Positions 1 to 8,834 of a DNA stretch of 44,148 nt are shown piece after piece. Position numbers and translations under genes: made by a program. This stretch comes from Heliomarina baculiformis (GTDB lineage: Bacteria; Pseudomonadota; Alphaproteobacteria; Rhodobacterales; Rhodobacteraceae). The notes under the pieces were generated by a model. That model had not been told where the DNA came from. It worked only from the letters and a program-made list of their open reading frames with translations, and did not search any database. Location: positions 1 to 44,148 of the forward strand of contig NZ_JAIMIC010000020.1 in NCBI RefSeq assembly GCF_019966545.1. Reading direction: 5' to 3'. Within the stretch, counting starts at the first letter, position 1, and each line of letters begins with the position of its first letter.

Positions 1-92
1 CAGAACGGCCGCAGCCCGCTCGCCGCCATCCCGGCGGCAAAGGTCACCCCGTGCTGCTCGGCAATACCGACGTCAAAGAAACGCGGTGCTAT
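1..92 (-). pseudogene. dxs: dxs fragment (1-deoxy-D-xylulose-5-phosphate synthase), 5' end missing
   Basis: Reading the minus strand from 92 to 1 gives an open stretch that includes [20 protein letters not shown]. This is the conserved transketolase-type pyrimidine-binding segment of DXS, which normally lies well inside a protein of about 640 residues. Directly upstream in the same frame there is a stop (TCA on the plus strand at 93-95) and no start codon, so the part coding for the N-terminal half is absent. The similarity ends abruptly at about 90, which marks a rearrangement junction. The gene continues past the left edge of the window, so its downstream state is unknown. DXS makes the precursor of isoprenoids; this copy cannot be functional as seen, and an intact copy is expected elsewhere. 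Confidence 0.8.
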
Positions 93-238
93 TCAAAAAA
101 CGTTCAGAACTCAATGTCAGAACTTCGTGATTAGATTGTGGTGAAAGGATCATAGACTTTCTAAAGGCCAGATTACCGCCGCTTGGCTTCTTTCAAGAAT
201 GTCTTTCTACTTCGGTACAATAGGCCTTCTGCAAAAAC

Positions 239-2533
239 CTACGCTCTCAGGCGTCTCTCTTCTCCAGCTTGGAGGGACGACGAGTTAGTTTTGAATTTGC
301 GCACCTCGTCTGCAAGAGACGACGCTTCTTGGCGCAAGGCCATGCTAGACGCGGTAGTTTCTTCCAGGCGCGCCACGTTTTGTTGGGTGGCCTGGTCGAG
401 ATGACTGACCGAAGAAGATATCTCCGATATCACCGTGAACTGATCCCTAGTCGCATCTGCAATGGAGTTGACACTCTTGGTAACAATCTGCACTGCCTCA
501 AGAATCTGCTCGAGGGCAGTGTTGCTTTTGTTGACGTGTTCGACCCCGGATTTGACCTGAGATCCGCTATTCGAGATTAATGTACTTATCTCTCGCGCAG
601 CCTCAGATGACCGCTGGGCCAATGCTCGCACTTCTGAAGCGACAACTGCAAAGCCTCGCCCCGCATCGCCAGCTCGCGCGGCCTCTACGCCAGCATTCAG
701 CGCCAAGAGATTGGTCTGGAACGCGATGCCGTCTATGACCTCAGTGATTTTGCCGATCTCATCAGATGATTTTTCGATTCGCTGCATGGCGCCGACCGTG
801 GTCTGAGTTATCTCTGCGCAGGATTGTACCTGCTGTTCGGTGGTGTGGATCTGAGCACTGACATCTTTGGCATTGGCCGAAGTCGATTGGACCGAGGTTG
901 TCAGTTGTTCGATGGCTGCGGCAGTTTCTTCGAGTGACGTTGCGGATTGTTCGGCCTTACGGGAAATATCATCGGCGGCGGCTGCAACTTCGTTTGACGA
1001 TCCGTCAATCGTGCGACCACTTTCAGCAATCTGCTCGATTGTGCGCGTCAGTTCGGTCGATGTCCGGTTCAGCGTCATGCCAATCCGTTTGAAAATGCCT
1101 TCGTGATGCTCGGGCATGCGCTGGGTCAGGTCGCCTTCGGCCAGTGCCTCGAGGACGGTACTGACGTCGGCAAGGCTGGCTTCAGTTGCGATGCCGATAC
1201 GGTTCATCCCCTCGCACAGGTTGGCCAGCATGCCGTCTTGCTGACTGGTCTTTAGGCGCCGGGTGAAATCGCCCCGCGCGAACGCAGCCACCACGTCCGC
1301 GACCTCGGCCGTGATCCGCTGTTCGTTCGCGCGCTCTTCTTCCAGTCGCTTGTGATCGGCTTCCGCCTGCTGCTTTTCAGCCTCGGCGCGCTTTGCTTCG
1401 GCCTTCATTGCATTTTCGCGGGTTTCTTCCTCCGCGCGCTCAGCCTCTTCGGCCTTTCGAGCGAGTTCTTCTCGTTGGATCGCGTTCTGTTTGAAAATCT
1501 CAAGCGCCGCAGAGATCGATGATACCTCGCTGATCCGCGACGTCGGCGAGGTAATATCGAGATGGCCGTCAGCTAGACGGTCAACGGCTCCTGTCAGAAC
1601 CTGCAGCGGTCTCGAGATCGCTATCGCCAGACGCAGGCCCACTACAACAAACAGCGTGATAAGAAAGGCCAGCGCCACTCCGGCACCGATTAGGACGTAT
1701 TTTGCATTCCGAGCGGCATCGGCTTGGAGCTCTAAGATGCGATCCGCAATCCGAGTGTCGATGTCTTCGAACAGCGGTTCTGCCTCGGCGAAACGGTCAG
1801 AGAGGGCGCCACGCAGCGCGGCGGCCTCGACGTGAACTTCGACGAATTTGGCGAAGGCAGATTGATAGCGGTTCAACAATGCCGTGATTTCGCCGCGCTG
1901 CCGAAAGTCTAGAAAGACGGCGGGTGCCATTTCCAGAAACTCGCTGACGCGTGCGTTCAGCCGATCAAGGTAGGACGGATCGCCGCGCAGGATGAAATCT
2001 TTTTCATGGCGTCGCATCATAAGCATTTTGACCTGTAGAGGCGCGCTGTCGACTGTTTCCAGCGATTCTTCAACGTCGTGGACAGCGGCCCGCAGTTCAC
2101 CTTGAAGTCCCGATTTCGGGTCGAGGCCAAGCGTGATCATCGCCGCCTGCAATCGTTCAAAGGTTGTTTCGTATTCGGCGATGCCCCGCATCATTTCGGT
2201 AAACCGCGCGTCTGCTTGGTCCACGCCCAAATCAGCCGCAGCGGCGGCCGCCGCCTGAATCTCTGTCCCGATACGTGCCATGATCTCGGCATGTTGTTCG
2301 ACGTACCTAGCTTCGGAACGTAGCAAAAAGTCCTTTTCGGCTCGGCGTGCCTGGAGCAGGTCCCTCCTTACATGGGACATCACGAGGGCCAGGTCGTTGG
2401 CCTCTGCGCGTTCCTTGGCAGCGCGGGCATTCATGACGTACATGACTGCGCCTACCGCGAGCATCAGGGCCATCGTGGCCACGGCAATGCCTACGATAGC
2501 GCTGATCGCAGTACTGACCTTAAATTTCTTCAT
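239..2533 (-). CDS. Methyl-accepting chemotaxis protein with HBM-type sensor
   Basis: This 764-residue inner-membrane chemoreceptor would signal to CheA/CheW. Transmembrane segment 1 is at about residues 11-35 and segment 2 at about 279-301. Between them lies a long helical periplasmic domain with two related motifs ([10 protein letters not shown] near 64-73 and [10 protein letters not shown] near 174-183), as in helical-bimodular (HBM) sensors. A HAMP domain follows (about 302-350), then a Glu/Ala-rich coiled coil (350-405), a second HAMP-like segment (410-500) and the signalling domain. Its hairpin tip is at about 600-640 ([20 protein letters not shown]). There is no C-terminal CheR/CheB-tethering pentapeptide. 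No che gene is nearby, so it is an orphan receptor. The ligand cannot be read from sequence; its position beside an aromatic catabolic operon is only suggestive. Confidence 0.93.
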   Translation of the reverse strand: MKKFKVSTAISAIVGIAVATMALMLAVGAVMYVMNARAAKERAEANDLALVMSHVRRDLLQARRAEKDFLLRSEARYVEQHAEIMARIGTEIQAAAAAAADLGVDQADARFTEMMRGIAEYETTFERLQAAMITLGLDPKSGLQGELRAAVHDVEESLETVDSAPLQVKMLMMRRHEKDFILRGDPSYLDRLNARVSEFLEMAPAVFLDFRQRGEITALLNRYQSAFAKFVEVHVEAAALRGALSDRFAEAEPLFEDIDTRIADRILELQADAARNAKYVLIGAGVALAFLITLFVVVGLRLAIAISRPLQVLTGAVDRLADGHLDITSPTSRISEVSSISAALEIFKQNAIQREELARKAEEAERAEEETRENAMKAEAKRAEAEKQQAEADHKRLEEERANEQRITAEVADVVAAFARGDFTRRLKTSQQDGMLANLCEGMNRIGIATEASLADVSTVLEALAEGDLTQRMPEHHEGIFKRIGMTLNRTSTELTRTIEQIAESGRTIDGSSNEVAAAADDISRKAEQSATSLEETAAAIEQLTTSVQSTSANAKDVSAQIHTTEQQVQSCAEITQTTVGAMQRIEKSSDEIGKITEVIDGIAFQTNLLALNAGVEAARAGDAGRGFAVVASEVRALAQRSSEAAREISTLISNSGSQVKSGVEHVNKSNTALEQILEAVQIVTKSVNSIADATRDQFTVISEISSSVSHLDQATQQNVARLEETTASSMALRQEASSLADEVRKFKTNSSSLQAGEERRLRA

Positions 2534-2818
2534 GCCGAATCCGTTCTAAGAGCCTTTGGCGGACCCTGCCCGCAAAGGCCTTCGAATTCGTGAATGGACA
2601 TGGCAGTCGACTGACCGCACTAAAGCGCTTATATATCGCTGACCGATACACCGGGATGCCCTTGACCGCCTCAGTTTGGCTAAGTCACAGACCTTCAAAT
2701 GTTTTTTCAGGCTGAACCGACTTGCCCAATTCGAAACATACAGGCCAATCCGATGTGCATCCACAGTATGAACACGCCCGTATCAAGGCTTGGTACATCA
2801 ATTTGAGAAAAACCTTTA
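2534..2818. other. Intergenic region without a gene
   Basis: These 285 bases lie between the 5' end of the chemoreceptor gene and the 3' end of the SDR gene, both on the minus strand. The chemoreceptor promoter and the end of the upstream operon transcript should be here. I see no convincing ORF and no strong GC hairpin followed by a T-run. Confidence 0.5.
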
Positions 2819-3544
2819 TCAGATCTGAACCGACCCGATGCTTGAGCCACCACAGACATAGAGCGTCTGGCCGGTGACAAACCCGTTAGCGGGGTCACAG
2901 AAGAAGAGGAAAGCCCGGGTCACGTCGTCGGTTTGACCAAGCCGTCCGACAGGAATGCGCCGTGCGAGATCGTCCTCGCGTTCGCTGCCCTTCGGAATGA
3001 TCCCCCAGAAATTGTCCGTCTGGATGGGGCCGGGCGCCACAACATTGACCGTGATTCCGTGGGGAGCGAGTTCCAGCGCCCACGTGCGGGCCATCCCGAT
3101 CATACCGGCCTTGCTGGCGCCGTAAGCGGTGCGGGTTGCGGCACCAAGGGCCGCGCGGGACGAATTGAACATGACCCGACCGAAAGCGCGCTTTTTCATC
3201 GCGGGAAGCGCGGATTGGAGCAGGGTCAGCGCCGAACCGAGATGCAGTTGCGCCAACCCGGTGATGTCCGATGGCTTGGCATCTTCGATAAGATTGGGCC
3301 AGATGACCCCGGCGTTATGGACGAGGTGGGTCACCTCAAAGCGTGCGCCGATGTCATCGGCCACCGCTCGCACAGCATCGGGATCCAGCAGATCGCAGTC
3401 GAGATGTTCGAGCTTCTCGTGCGAAAAATCCGGCGCATGGCGGGCTAGAGTGATAACCCGGTAATCTTGCTCGAGAAGGCGCAGCGCCAGATCGGCGCCG
3501 ATGCCCTTGTTGCCGCCGGTAATGACGGCCGTGTAATCGGTCAT
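2819..3544 (-). CDS. SDR family oxidoreductase
   Basis: This 241-residue classical short-chain dehydrogenase/reductase is probably cytoplasmic and NAD(P)-dependent. The cofactor motif TGGNKGIG is at residues 9-16, NAG at 77-79, the catalytic serine pair near 128-129, and the Y-x3-K pair at Y141/K145. All catalytic elements are present, unlike the SDR half of the fusion protein two genes upstream. The start at 3544 is chosen because its ATG overlaps the stop of the preceding cyclase gene (ATGA) and the Rossmann strand begins right after it; a longer in-frame extension has no similarity. It is the last gene of the eight-gene catabolic operon. Inferred role: oxidation or reduction of a hydroxy/keto intermediate in the aromatic pathway, substrate not determinable. 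Confidence 0.92.
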   Translation of the reverse strand: MTDYTAVITGGNKGIGADLALRLLEQDYRVITLARHAPDFSHEKLEHLDCDLLDPDAVRAVADDIGARFEVTHLVHNAGVIWPNLIEDAKPSDITGLAQLHLGSALTLLQSALPAMKKRAFGRVMFNSSRAALGAATRTAYGASKAGMIGMARTWALELAPHGITVNVVAPGPIQTDNFWGIIPKGSEREDDLARRIPVGRLGQTDDVTRAFLFFCDPANGFVTGQTLYVCGGSSIGSVQI

Positions 3545-4323
3545 GATGCCCCCTTTGGAACGAGTGCGAGTACTCGCAGCGGACTGCCGGTGCCGTTGCG
3601 GATCTTGAGCGGCGGGCAGATCAGCATCGCGCCGGTGGCGGGCAGCTGGTCGAGCCCGGTCAAGCATTGAAGCCCGTACCGCCCATTGCCATGAAGAATG
3701 TAGTGCGCCGGGTAGGGCGGCGCGTAATGCATCCCCTGTCCCGCATCGGTGCCGACGGTTTCAGTCCCGAAACCGCGAATGCCGCGCTCTTCGACTAGAA
3801 GACGGATCGCCTCGGGCGTGGGGCCGGGCGAATGCGGACCGTCCTCGCGCATATTGAGGTAGTCGGCTCCCCGGCGCTTGGACCAGTCGGTGCGCATCAA
3901 AACCCATGTGTTTTCTGGAATGCGTCCGTTGGTGGCTTCCCATTCGGCGATGATCTCCGGGGTCAGTTCAAAATCATCATCCTGCGCCGCCCCTTCTGAG
4001 CAATCGATAACGCAGACAGGACCGATGAAGGCCTCTGCCGGGATTTCGTCGACCGCGCCATTGGCCACGTTGCGGCCCGAAACCCAGTGAACCGGCGCGT
4101 CGAAATGGGTGCCGGTATGTTCGGACATGGAGATGTTGTGCCACTTCCAAGCCGGTCCGCGATGGTCGTAAGCCGAGACTTCCTCCATCCGAAAGCGGGC
4201 GCATTGTCCGAATTCGGGCGGCAGGATGATAACCGGGAAATCCGGGTCAAGCGTGTGGGTCAGGTCTACCACTTCGATCTCGCCGCGGGTCAGGGCAGTG
4301 GCCATCTGGGTCAAAGCGTTCAT
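3541..4323 (-). CDS. Cyclase-family metal hydrolase, candidate isatin hydrolase
   Basis: This 260-residue member of the cyclase/kynurenine-formamidase-like family carries the metal-binding signature HTGTHFDAPVHW at residues 69-80 (His69, His73, Asp75, His79). Known family members hydrolyse cyclic or N-formyl amides with a divalent metal. They include the isatin hydrolases of Labrenzia and Bradyrhizobium, which open isatin to isatinate. The C-terminal part has the family's GTDAGQ and GNGRYGLQCL segments. The start at 4323 gives the four-base overlap with the upstream fusion gene; a longer in-frame extension is implausibly Arg-rich. Isatin hydrolase is favoured over kynurenine formamidase because the operon also has a Rieske oxygenase, CoA ligase and aldolase-like pair that could deliver isatin, and there is no tryptophan dioxygenase. 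The specific substrate is inference. Confidence 0.85.
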   Translation of the reverse strand: MNALTQMATALTRGEIEVVDLTHTLDPDFPVIILPPEFGQCARFRMEEVSAYDHRGPAWKWHNISMSEHTGTHFDAPVHWVSGRNVANGAVDEIPAEAFIGPVCVIDCSEGAAQDDDFELTPEIIAEWEATNGRIPENTWVLMRTDWSKRRGADYLNMREDGPHSPGPTPEAIRLLVEERGIRGFGTETVGTDAGQGMHYAPPYPAHYILHGNGRYGLQCLTGLDQLPATGAMLICPPLKIRNGTGSPLRVLALVPKGAS

Positions 4324-5570
4324 CCCACATCTCCTGCCAGTTCGCGTTCCAGAACCCGTGGGTCCTGCCGCCATCGTTCTGCGTAGTCCTTTGCGACATC
4401 CCCGCACAAGACGTCTTCGACCCCGTCGCGCAACCCCTGTACGACGGACCGAGCAATGGCGCCGGGCAAGAGCTTGGGCGGCGGAACGTCCTGATACCAA
4501 TCGTCATCGGTCGGACCGCAAAAGACGGTCATGACCTTTACGCCGCCGGGACGCAACTCGGCCCGTAGCGACTGCGCCAAGGACAGGGCGGCGGCCTGCG
4601 ACGCGTTGAAACTTCCATAGGCCGGGTCGTTGGCGATGGCGTTTATCGACAGGATATTGACCCAGGCTGCGGCGTTGTTGATGCCGTCGGCACCTCGCGC
4701 TTTCATACCTGGTCCGAAAGCCTGTGCCAGTCGCATCAGGCCCAGATAGTTCACCTCCATCTCGTCACGAGCAAAGGCCGTGTCGCCACGGGCCAGCACG
4801 CCGCCAGGACGCATGAAACGGGCGTTGTTGATCAGGATGTCGACCTTGCCACCGATCTCTCCGGCCAGTTCGACTACCGAACTTGTGTCGGTCAGATCGA
4901 GCGGCATCAGGTTGACGCCGTCCATCTTTTCAAGCGCGCTCCGTTCCGGATAGGGGCGCCACGTCTCGCCTTCCCCAACGAAAACCGTCATGGCACCGGC
5001 GTCCAGCAGAGCCTTGGCTAGTGCCGGGGCTCCGGGCTGTCGGCCATCTGTAATCAGAACGCGTCGGTGTTTGGGGTCGGCCCCCAATTCGCGAAGTTCG
5101 GGATCGTCTGCCATGTTGGGCGTCGTCTCCTTGGGGATGGCGATCAGCACGCCTTGACCCGCCCGGTCGAGACGGGAGAGCAGGCGCACCTCGCTGCCTT
5201 TTACGCAATCGCCATGGACATGGCAGAAGATCGAAGGACCGGCACTCAGGCGCACGGTACCACAACGCCAAGGTGCCTGACGCCGGAAATATAGGTTGGG
5301 CGAGGTATGCACGATGGTGTCAGCGATTAGCTCTCCGACCGGATCGGTATCCTTCCACAACAGCTCGAGGCCGAGACAGGAAACGCAGGCATCGCGCGGC
5401 GGATATTGAACCGTGCCGCACTCGGCGCAGTGTTGCAGTTTGAATCGGCCTTCTGCGGCTGCAGCAGTCAACCCCATGGCCGCGCGGCTGCGAAAGGAGG
5501 GTGGCAGGACCGGGACGGTCTGAACCTTTTGCGGGTTCTTCTTTGGCGGACGGGCGAGTGGATCGGTCAT
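4320..5570 (-). CDS. DUF35 zinc-ribbon/OB-fold protein fused to a degenerate SDR domain
   Basis: This 416-residue fusion has a rubredoxin-like zinc ribbon (Cys48, Cys51, Cys62, Cys65) and a DUF35-type OB fold to about residue 145. An SDR-like domain follows (about 165-416). The SDR part keeps the NYLGLM and NILSINA segments, but its glycine-rich loop reads TDGRQPGAP instead of TGxxxGxG. The active-site pair is Y318 with Asn322 in place of Lys, so it may bind no cofactor or have lost catalysis. DUF35 proteins are known partners of thiolase-fold enzymes, for example ChsH2 with the aldolase Ltp2 in steroid side-chain degradation. The gene overlaps the thiolase-like gene by four bases, which supports complex formation. 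The start at 5570 is set by that overlap. Confidence 0.85.
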   Translation of the reverse strand: MTDPLARPPKKNPQKVQTVPVLPPSFRSRAAMGLTAAAAEGRFKLQHCAECGTVQYPPRDACVSCLGLELLWKDTDPVGELIADTIVHTSPNLYFRRQAPWRCGTVRLSAGPSIFCHVHGDCVKGSEVRLLSRLDRAGQGVLIAIPKETTPNMADDPELRELGADPKHRRVLITDGRQPGAPALAKALLDAGAMTVFVGEGETWRPYPERSALEKMDGVNLMPLDLTDTSSVVELAGEIGGKVDILINNARFMRPGGVLARGDTAFARDEMEVNYLGLMRLAQAFGPGMKARGADGINNAAAWVNILSINAIANDPAYGSFNASQAAALSLAQSLRAELRPGGVKVMTVFCGPTDDDWYQDVPPPKLLPGAIARSVVQGLRDGVEDVLCGDVAKDYAERWRQDPRVLERELAGDVG

Positions 5571-6739
5571 GCGCTTTCTCCGGTCAGGATGGCGGCACCG
5601 GAACACAAGCCTCGGTCATAGTTAATCATACCAAAGCCCGAAACCAGTGCGTTTTTCGCATCGGCGACCTGCGTCGGCCCGGCGGTTCGGGTGACCTGTC
5701 GCAGCGCTTCGACCATGCCGAGAAATCCGCCTGCCGCCCCGGCCTGACCGGCCGAAAGCTGTCCGCCCGAGGTATTATGCGGCAGGTCTCCGGTCACCGT
5801 GAGGTCACGGTCGCGCAGAAAAGCAGGTGCTTCGCCCTTACTGCAGAAACCCAGATCTTCGAACTGCATCACCGAGATCACGGGATAGTCGTCATAGGTC
5901 TGCACGAGGTCCATGTCGGCGGGTTTCATTCCGGCCATGGACCAGAGGTCCTCGACATCAAGCGCCCAGCCGCCGCGCAACTGGATCGGATCATCGGGAA
6001 AGGCGTTGTGGCGCTCGATTGTTCCGGCGATCCGCGCAAAGGGCAGGCCGCGTTTCACCGCCTCTTCCTCTGACATGACAAGGAAGGCTTCGGCCCCGGC
6101 GCAGGGCATCACGCAATCGAAAAGCGCGATCGGGTCCGAGATCGGTCGTGCCTCAAGGTAATCTTCGAGGCTGAGGGGCCTTTTCATCAGCGCGTTGGGA
6201 TTGCGCAAGGCGTTTTCGCGCTGCGCGACGGCGATACGGCCAAAGTCTTCTCGGGTCGCACCATATTCCTGCATGTAACGGTCCGTGAGCAAGGCGAACA
6301 TCGAATTTGGGCCGCCGTAGCCATACGGATAGGCCGCATCCATCGCAAAGCGCGAAAAACTCGACAGCAGCTTGCGGAAGCTGTCGATATGGTTGGTGTC
6401 TCCGGCAACACAGGCGACGATCTCGGCATCCCCTGCCTGAACCGCCCGCGCCGCCCGGCGCAGCGCCACGACCCCGCTGGCCCCGCCCATTGGAATGGAA
6501 TCCAGCCACCTCAGCGTCACGCCAAGATGCTGGGACAGTCCGACAGGGCTGTCAGGGAAAAGCGTAAATGAGGCGACGGACAGGCCATCGATGCCTTCTT
6601 TCCGAAGCCCTGCAGCGTCGAGCGTTCCCTTCAGGGCACGCGCCAGCCAGTAATGGGCTGTCTGGGTCGAATACCGCTCATATGGCGTTGAAAATGGCGC
6701 AGTGACAACGACGCCGTCATAGGATTGGCGACGGCTCAT
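5567..6739 (-). CDS. Thiolase-fold (SCP-x/Ltp2-like) protein lacking thiolase catalytic residues
   Basis: This 390-residue member of the SCP2/lipid-transfer thiolase group shows the family layout: an N-terminal thiolase half, then NTSGGQLSAGQAGAAGG near 322-338 and GLCSGA near 377-382. The nucleophilic Cys of the usual CASG segment is replaced (PMGGASG, Gly86 at that place), and the His of the usual GHP motif is Gln332. It therefore should not do classical thiolysis. The Ltp2 family likewise works as retro-aldolases with a DUF35 partner and uses tyrosines; Tyr282 and Tyr285 (QTYDDYP) are candidates here. The gene sits between a CoA ligase and a DUF35 fusion with ATGA overlaps on both sides. 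Proposed role: cleavage of a 3-hydroxyacyl-CoA into a ketone and acetyl-CoA. Confidence 0.85.
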   Translation of the reverse strand: MSRRQSYDGVVVTAPFSTPYERYSTQTAHYWLARALKGTLDAAGLRKEGIDGLSVASFTLFPDSPVGLSQHLGVTLRWLDSIPMGGASGVVALRRAARAVQAGDAEIVACVAGDTNHIDSFRKLLSSFSRFAMDAAYPYGYGGPNSMFALLTDRYMQEYGATREDFGRIAVAQRENALRNPNALMKRPLSLEDYLEARPISDPIALFDCVMPCAGAEAFLVMSEEEAVKRGLPFARIAGTIERHNAFPDDPIQLRGGWALDVEDLWSMAGMKPADMDLVQTYDDYPVISVMQFEDLGFCSKGEAPAFLRDRDLTVTGDLPHNTSGGQLSAGQAGAAGGFLGMVEALRQVTRTAGPTQVADAKNALVSGFGMINYDRGLCSGAAILTGESA

Positions 6740-8358
6740 GCGATCTGCCTTTTCTTTGATTTGCGCAGGTCGATGGTCGTCGCATCCGCAAGAAGGTCAG
6801 TGGCCAGCAATTTCAAGGCCGCACGCTGAATCTTGTTGGTCGCGGTCAGCGGCAGGTCGGTGACAAAGGCAATGTAGCCCGGCACCTTGTAATAGGCCAT
6901 CTGTCCAAGTGCCCAGTCGGTGATCTGCCGAGCAAGCTCCGGTGACGGATCGGCATTGACCTGCAGACAGGCGAAGACTTCATCACCCCGGATGTCATCC
7001 GGCACGGCGGCCACGGCGGCGGCGGTGATCGCGGGATGGCGCATCAGCACGGATTCAACCTCTACTGCCGCGATGTTTTCACCGGACCGACGGATCACGT
7101 TTTTCTTCCGGTCGACAAAGAACATATCGCCAGTGTCGAGTTGCCGGACAATGTCGCCCGTGTGAAACCAGCCGCCTTCCCAGACCTTCTCCGTCTCCTT
7201 TGGATTCTTCCAGTATTCCTTGAAAAACCCATGCCGGGGGTCCGGCCCGCTATGTCTTACCAGCAGTTCACCGGGCATGTCGTCCGTACAGTCGCTTCCG
7301 TCGTCGGCGACGATCCTGACCTCCAGTTCCGGTCCCGGACGGCCAATGCATGCTTCTCCGACACGCCGAGGTTCGTGGTTGGCGGCAATCACCGCGCCAG
7401 CGCCGGTTTCTGTCATCGCCCAAGCTTCCATAATCGGAAAACCGAACCTTTCCTCGAATGCAGCATGCAGGCGAGGATCGACGCCGGCGCCAAAACCAAA
7501 GCGGACGGAATGGGCACGATCCTTAGGATCTTCGGGAAGCCCCATCAGCATCGAGGGCATCACGCCCAGATAGTGCAGACAGGTCGCACCGCTGTCGCGA
7601 ACCGAGGCCCACCAACTGCGCGGATGGAACCGGTCGAGCGCGGTAAGGCACCCGCCGACTGTCAGCATCGCCATGAAGGAATAGGCCATGGCGTTCATGT
7701 GAAAGATCGGCAGCGGCGTCAGCATACGCTCGCCATCTTCGGTCAGGGTGCAGACGCCCCCAGCCTTGGCATACCAGTCCCCGGCCTCGGTGAAATACGT
7801 GTTGGCCAGAACGCAGCCCTTGGGCCGCCCGGTGGTGCCCGACGTGTAAAGCATGGCGGTTTCGCGATGCTGCGGATCACAGGACGTGTCGAACACTGGG
7901 GCGCCGAAGGGCGAAGGGATCGGCTGATCCGGTGCCACCACGGGGATGGGTCGGCCAACCGCCTCACCAGCTTCGCGAAGTTCCGCAATACGCGAGGGAA
8001 TGGCGACTGCGAGAGCGGGTTCGGCATTCTCGATCATGTATTCCAGTTCGGCCGCGCGCAAGTCCGGATTGACCGGAACGACAGACAGGCCAAGGGCATT
8101 AAGCGCCAGCCAGTACAGGAAAAAGTCCGGACGGTTCTCAAGCAGCAACATGACCCGCTGCCCGGTCTCAAAACCCGCTTTCGCGAATTCCGACGACAGA
8201 TGTTCTATCCGTTCTTGCGCGGCGGCATAGGTGACTTCGCCCTCCGGGATCGCGTAAATTGCAGCCGTTTCAGGCAGCACGTTTAGCAGAGAGCGTTCCG
8301 GCCAACGCGTGGCGGAGGCAGAGAACAGGTCATGGACCGTGGCGGGCATTTCACTCAT
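6736..8358 (-). CDS. Acyl-CoA synthetase (AMP-binding, CaiC-like)
   Basis: This 540-residue ANL-superfamily ligase would activate a carboxylic acid to its CoA thioester with ATP. The phosphate loop YTSGTTGRPKG is at 171-181, the AMP motif AMTETGA at 314-320, the FHTGD motif at 398-402, the hinge DRKKNVIRRSGENI at 416-429, and the C-terminal lysine motif (TATNKIQR) has Lys509. It most resembles crotonobetaine/carnitine or long-chain-type ligases by general pattern, but specificity cannot be read. It overlaps the Rieske beta gene upstream and the thiolase-like gene downstream by four bases each, which places activation after ring oxidation and before side-chain cleavage. If the pathway model is right, its substrate is an oxidised indole-3-acetate such as dioxindole-3-acetate. 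Confidence 0.93.
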   Translation of the reverse strand: MSEMPATVHDLFSASATRWPERSLLNVLPETAAIYAIPEGEVTYAAAQERIEHLSSEFAKAGFETGQRVMLLLENRPDFFLYWLALNALGLSVVPVNPDLRAAELEYMIENAEPALAVAIPSRIAELREAGEAVGRPIPVVAPDQPIPSPFGAPVFDTSCDPQHRETAMLYTSGTTGRPKGCVLANTYFTEAGDWYAKAGGVCTLTEDGERMLTPLPIFHMNAMAYSFMAMLTVGGCLTALDRFHPRSWWASVRDSGATCLHYLGVMPSMLMGLPEDPKDRAHSVRFGFGAGVDPRLHAAFEERFGFPIMEAWAMTETGAGAVIAANHEPRRVGEACIGRPGPELEVRIVADDGSDCTDDMPGELLVRHSGPDPRHGFFKEYWKNPKETEKVWEGGWFHTGDIVRQLDTGDMFFVDRKKNVIRRSGENIAAVEVESVLMRHPAITAAAVAAVPDDIRGDEVFACLQVNADPSPELARQITDWALGQMAYYKVPGYIAFVTDLPLTATNKIQRAALKLLATDLLADATTIDLRKSKKRQIA

Positions 8359-8834
8359 GGCAGCAACTGGATATTGCCGAATGCGGCGTCGCAGTTAAGG
8401 ATATCGACTCTTTTCCGTGCGATCTTCAACGCGTCGTCCTTTAGAACCAGCTCGTGCTGCGCGGTCAGCGCCAGCAGGAATTGATCGTCCAGGCGTGTCT
8501 CGACGTAGTGCATCTGTGTCGTCACCAGAAACGCGCCCGCGTCGTTGTCGATCTTGTCGACATAAGGACGCTGGATCACATGATGACAGCGGCTCTTGGG
8601 CTTTTGCGAAAAGGTCCGCGCCCCGGTCAGCCTTTCGACCCGCAGACGCAGCATGAACTGGTCTTCATACATCAGCGAGGTTTCGTTGATCTCATCCTTC
8701 TGTTTCCAGTCAAGCGGCATCCAGTAAATGCCGTCCTCGGTCCAGAGGTTGAGCCAGTCGTCGTACCTGCCCTCGTCCAGCATCCTGACCTCGTCATAGA
8801 CGAAGTCGATCAGGTCGTCCTTGGTGATGGTCAT
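8355..8834 (-). CDS. Aromatic-ring-hydroxylating dioxygenase, small (beta) subunit
   Basis: This 159-residue protein of the SnoaL/NTF2-like ring-hydroxylating beta-subunit family has a typical beginning (DFVYDEVRMLDEGRYDDWL) and a size normal for the family. It has no cofactor and gives structural support to an alpha3beta3 oxygenase. The start codon overlaps the stop of the alpha gene by four bases, so the two should be made in equal amounts. The alternative of an unrelated NTF2-like protein is unlikely given this position. Confidence 0.92.
   Translation of the reverse strand: MTITKDDLIDFVYDEVRMLDEGRYDDWLNLWTEDGIYWMPLDWKQKDEINETSLMYEDQFMLRLRVERLTGARTFSQKPKSRCHHVIQRPYVDKIDNDAGAFLVTTQMHYVETRLDDQFLLALTAQHELVLKDDALKIARKRVDILNCDAAFGNIQLLP

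Noticed and set aside
3541-4323. Kynurenine formamidase (kynB) label
   Set aside because: The family fits but there is no kynurenine-pathway neighbour; isatin hydrolysis suits the operon better.
7036-8286. 416-codon plus-strand open frame opposite the acyl-CoA ligase
   Set aside because: Antisense shadow; the ligase has every family motif in its own frame.
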